This document shows positions 60,280-64,000 of a stretch of DNA of 64,000 nucleotides, piece by piece. Source of the DNA: Epiperipatus broadwayi (taxonomy: Eukaryota > Onychophora > Udeonychophora > Euonychophora > Peripatidae). Numbering within the stretch: position 1 is the first letter of the stretch; each line of letters starts with the position of its first letter. The position numbers and the translations under genes are program-made. Under the pieces are notes generated by a model that did no database searches, was not told the DNA's origin, and saw only the letters and a program-made list of their open reading frames with translations. The DNA is taken from the NCBI GenBank assembly GCA_028023455.1, contig JAQFVV010000013.1:11818579-11882578 (forward strand), read 5' to 3'.

Positions 60280-63200
60280 ATACCAGTGCAGACATTTAGT
60301 GGGTGAGTGTCATTCTGATTAGGAAAATCTTGAAACAATTCCAATCCATAGTTTTAATACTGAGACTACTTCTATTTAATGGAGCAATGAAAAACAGCTG
60401 AATTGAACATGATATCAGCATCCATCAACAACCTGACCTTAAGGTTAACATCCTTCAATCCACAGAAATAATCTCTCAAGGTTTCATGAGCAAGTCTTTA
60501 AAATTGCAATTAAGAGCTAGTTTCTGAATTTAAAAGCAAATATCTCTCATTTTCTTTCCCTCTGTTTGTGCACAGAGATTGGAATGATGTTAAGGGTTTT
60601 TAAAAAAAAGTTTGATAGTAGAAATAGTGCTTTGTCAAAATTAAGTCAGCCTGAAACATGGATGATACTGTGCCAGCAAAATCTCATAAATCTGAGTTCC
60701 AGATATAGCTAAAATATGGTTAATTTAAATTCAGGCTTTTTAATTTGATTAATCTGCATTATAGAAAGGCACTCAATCCCAGTAGGATGGCCAATTTTCA
60801 GGATAGGCTGAATCAAACTATTCTAATATGCCAGTTTTAGTCATTGTGATTTTTTTTTCTATTACTGCTGTGAGAAAAAAAAATTTTTGACTCTTCTTTA
60901 TAGTTAACAAGGAACCAATCACAGATTAAACTTTTATTGACATGCCAATAATGTTAACTGTCAAATTTGTTATAATTATAAAGATAAAATGTCTCATGAC
61001 TGTGCCAAATGTTGTGTTTATTATGTGATTTATGATAAACCCAACTCGTAAAGATACATTTATAATGTGTAAACAAATGTACAAATGCATAATTACTGTT
61101 ATACTTTTGCCTGATACTATTGGCTTGATATAGCATTTAGTTGCTATGCAATTATTAATGTAGCGAATTTCAGAAAGCTTCTAAGTTTACTTATCACTTT
61201 CAAGTGAACTGTGATTGCTTGGCTCAGGAATAGGTATGGTTGGCATTTCCGGTGGTTCTGTGACAGCCTAGCTTGTGTCTGGTGTAGGTTCTAGCAGCTT
61301 CCAGTTCTAATGTAAACTAATGTGAGTACTGCTGTTCAGGTTTGACAGTAAATTGTTGTTGTCTCTCCTTACCTCCAGCTGGACTATTTATAGCCAGATA
61401 ACTTTCCATAATAAAAGCAATCAAATTCATTGAATATCATATCCCATTGGTTTGTTACTACTATTGGATATATGTTATCTATTCATATATCTATTTAGTC
61501 AATGGCAATGAATGCTCAATATGATCAAGATAAGATAAAATCTGAAGTAGTCTATTAGTTGAAAGTAGGCTGAGATATAACATACATAGATATATGATCC
61601 ATGATAATAAATAACATCATTATCAGTAGCAAAAAGGGTTCCTGGTGCAACATATTTAGATATCTTAAAACTTCTATTCCACCATACATTCTTGAAACAC
61701 ATAAATAATGATATTGGAAAAAACCAGTGAAAAGTTTACATACATCTAAAAAATATATTTCAAGTGGAAAGAAGTCAAGTACACCATATGTTTATGTTTA
61801 ATTTCAAGACTAATATATTGATCTTTAACGGAGATTTAAAGTTTGTATAAATGATTAGTAATAGTCATTAATGTTCTTAGCTAAAGTGGTTGGTGTTGAC
61901 ATTATGAGTAGAAAAAGTTTGATACTTTTAAATCAACATAATCATACATACCTATATGAATTGTTGATAGACAAATAGATTTAATGATTGAAAAAAGCCT
62001 CTTCACAGACATTATCATTAGTAATAATGTTTTCAATTTTATCTTTACTAAAAATTGCTATAACATCCAGCATTCAAAAATTCTTTAGAAAATAATAACC
62101 TATAGACTATTGCTCTTTAAAAAAAAAAAGTACACGTATTATACTTCCAGTAAAGAACTATTACATATACATTTATGGACCAATAATGAATGACTCTGAA
62201 TTAGTTATTGGATAGCCACATAAAAAGAAATTCTTGAACTCCATTAAAGATTGAATAATAGATTCGCTATGAAAAATCCTGATTCTGATATTGCAATGCA
62301 TTTTAAAAACAGAATATTCTTTCAAATAATTTCATGAATAAATAATTTCTTGGTAACCAGAAGTTCCTAGTTCAATTCTTGATTGAGGAAAAAATATTTA
62401 ACTAAATGATCATTTAAAATAAAATTGCTGTATAGCAACATGCATAAAAATAGGCTAACAGTAATATACATATAACTGCAATTATTGAAAAACTATTTCC
62501 TGAGAGACTCATCTCATGTTTATAATTATTCATTTAAAGTAAAACTCTTAAAAATAACAATTAGTGGCTAACTACATTAACATTAATAGATTAATATTAG
62601 TGTTAATTAATAATGTCAAGACTTAAGATCACATAAAAATATACAAGAGCCTTGTATGGAAATAAACATTCTGCATGCATATCAATAAACATATCTTTTA
62701 GTTAAATTCCAATAGAATTAGAACAAGAATAAAAATTGGTCTTCTTAAATGTTGTTGTAATAAAATGCTTAATATAAATATGGAAGATGAAACTACACCA
62801 TAAAAAGTATAAAAGAAGTCAGTTTAAAAGTTATTGGCATGAAAATAGAAAACTTCTGCATGGAATAAACTTTCATAAAAAGTGGCTATCATCATCTATC
62901 ATTAAAAAAAATTTAAATAGGCAATAAAAAGATGCATCAAAAAAAAAAAAAAAAACAGATAAGTATTATAGGATATGCATAAATATCAGGGATATCAAAG
63001 AAAGAAAAAATCTGCAATCAATTAAAATATTGGACCAGCTTTGCAAAGTTATAGTACCTGCAATGAATTCTAATCTCTACAAACTCTAAACCTGAAATGA
63101 TGAAAAACAAAAAACTGCATTTATAAAATCCCATACGAATATGAAAGAAAATACAATGGTGAAATTATCACTCTATCAAAAAATACTTAAAAGAAGACAA

Positions 63201-63463
63201 ACAAGGGTAATAGAGAAAAAGATAGATGTGTTTAGAATGGCAAATGATGCATGTACTAATGGACATAATTTGATTGTACTAATGCAAAAATAAAAAAAAT
63301 TTAAAAAGCTACTCCCATGATAATAAAAATAGCTCCATAAATCAACTTCATATGATAATCTATAATATTCAAAAATCAATTGTTAATCTTATTCTCATAA
63401 AAATGTAGAAATCAGAATTCTTAGATTATAAAATTTCTATGAACTATGTATTGCCTTTGGCAG
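60280..63463. other. Mostly non-coding DNA with one mRNA-like patch
   Basis: At 61190-61390 the minus strand has mRNA-like composition and a frame ending PTIPIPEPSNHSSLESDK and a stop, but it carries an internal stop just upstream and no known motif. It may be an old retroelement end. The rest is AT-rich with nothing recognised. A B-box-like AGTTCAATTCTTG lies near 62369. Confidence 0.4.
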
Positions 63464-63542
63464 ATTACCTTAGTTGGCTAGAATAACATTTTAAATTCAA
63501 TATTTATAAATCTAAAGGTTACTACCAGTTCAATCCCTGGGT
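63464..63542 (+). repeat. tRNA-derived SINE head
   Basis: The plus strand reads TACCTTAGTTGGCTAGAATA, close to a tRNA D-arm/A box, and at normal spacing CCAGTTCAATCCCTGG, a pairing T-arm with B box. The anticodon stem is degenerate. Same general type as 40768-40848 on the other strand. Confidence 0.6.
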
Positions 63543-64000
63543 TAGATTGTTATTTGGTTTTAGTACAACAATACTTTAAGAAAAAAGAGAAAAAATACAT
63601 TTAAAACATTGCATTCTATACTAAAATGTATGTTAATCATAACAGTTGAATGAAATTAAAAAATAGAGATAAAATTCGAATTTTTCAAAAAAAACAATTT
63701 CACACGTCATAACCCAACATATAACTACAAACAAATGTCATCATTACAAACAGTCAAACAAATATTTACATTTTATATTTATGTGCAGCCAGAAGCATAT
63801 TAGATAACAAAATGATATTACCTATGATCTCTACAATAGACATTTAGAGAATAATAACTAATATTTCTTAAAATTTTATTTTATGGCTATATTATTACAA
63901 AAAGATTTCTTAAATAAATAGCACATACATATATTGACAAAAAAAGTATGTATGAAATTTAAAAAGGATCACATCCTTTAATTTATTATAAATGAATTTT

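Noticed and set aside
1-64000. CRISPR arrays, operons, ribosome binding sites, replication origins, intact tRNA or rRNA genes
   Set aside because: The sequence is eukaryotic in character and none of these is present; tRNA-like stretches have degraded stems and fit SINE heads.

Overview
This is a eukaryotic, very AT-rich window (about 25-30% GC by eye) with almost no open coding sequence, many decayed transposons and tRNA-like SINE heads. It reads as intron-rich animal DNA. The mix of Penelope-like, L1/Tx1-like, RTE-like, hAT, mariner and piggyBac-type elements, with introns over 10 kb, suggests a large invertebrate genome. A mollusc, perhaps a coleoid cephalopod, is my best inference, but nothing in the window proves it.

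The one cellular gene I can name is on the minus strand: an RCBTB1/RCBTB2-type gene (RCC1 repeats plus BTB/POZ). Three spliced exons are visible at 35080-35025, 31297-31227 and 18539-18486. Their phases fit and their joined peptide matches the linker and first part of the BTB domain. The introns between them are 3.7 kb and 12.7 kb. The RCC1-repeat exons should lie beyond the right edge and the rest of the BTB exons beyond the left edge; I found neither inside. Most of the window is therefore probably intron of this gene.

Layout. 1-8.8 kb: plain AT-rich DNA with low-complexity tracts and one SINE head. 8.8-11.5 kb: a block with clearly more CpG than its flanks. 15.4-17.2 kb: a TIR element holding a degenerate tandem array. 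18.0-20.5 kb: six copies of one repeat in alternating orientation, which bracket the 54-nt BTB exon. 22.6-23.5 kb: a MITE whose left TIR is split by a perfect 73-bp-arm palindrome at TTAA. 23.9-26.0 kb: an L1/Tx1-like LINE with a 5' inversion. 26.8-28.7 kb: a piggyBac-like non-autonomous element. 33.2-33.5 kb: an RTE-like LINE tail. 41.4-42.8 kb: two Penelope-like GIY-YIG ends joined head to head. 44.7-47.7 kb: a full-length hAT element with perfect 8-bp target duplications and a broken transposase. 50.9-51.75 kb: two mariner 3' ends joined head to head. 52.3-53.3 kb: a second, deleted hAT. 54.4-55.4 kb: a duplicated repeat with a small MITE. 56.8-57.9 kb: a 1-kb TIR element. 58.3-59.6 kb: a second L1/Tx1-like copy. 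59.9-60.3 kb: an unassigned open reading frame.

The recurring theme is inverted duplication: at least six separate structures would fold into long double-stranded RNA if transcribed within the minus-strand gene. The pair flanking the 54-nt exon is the most likely to have a consequence for the gene.
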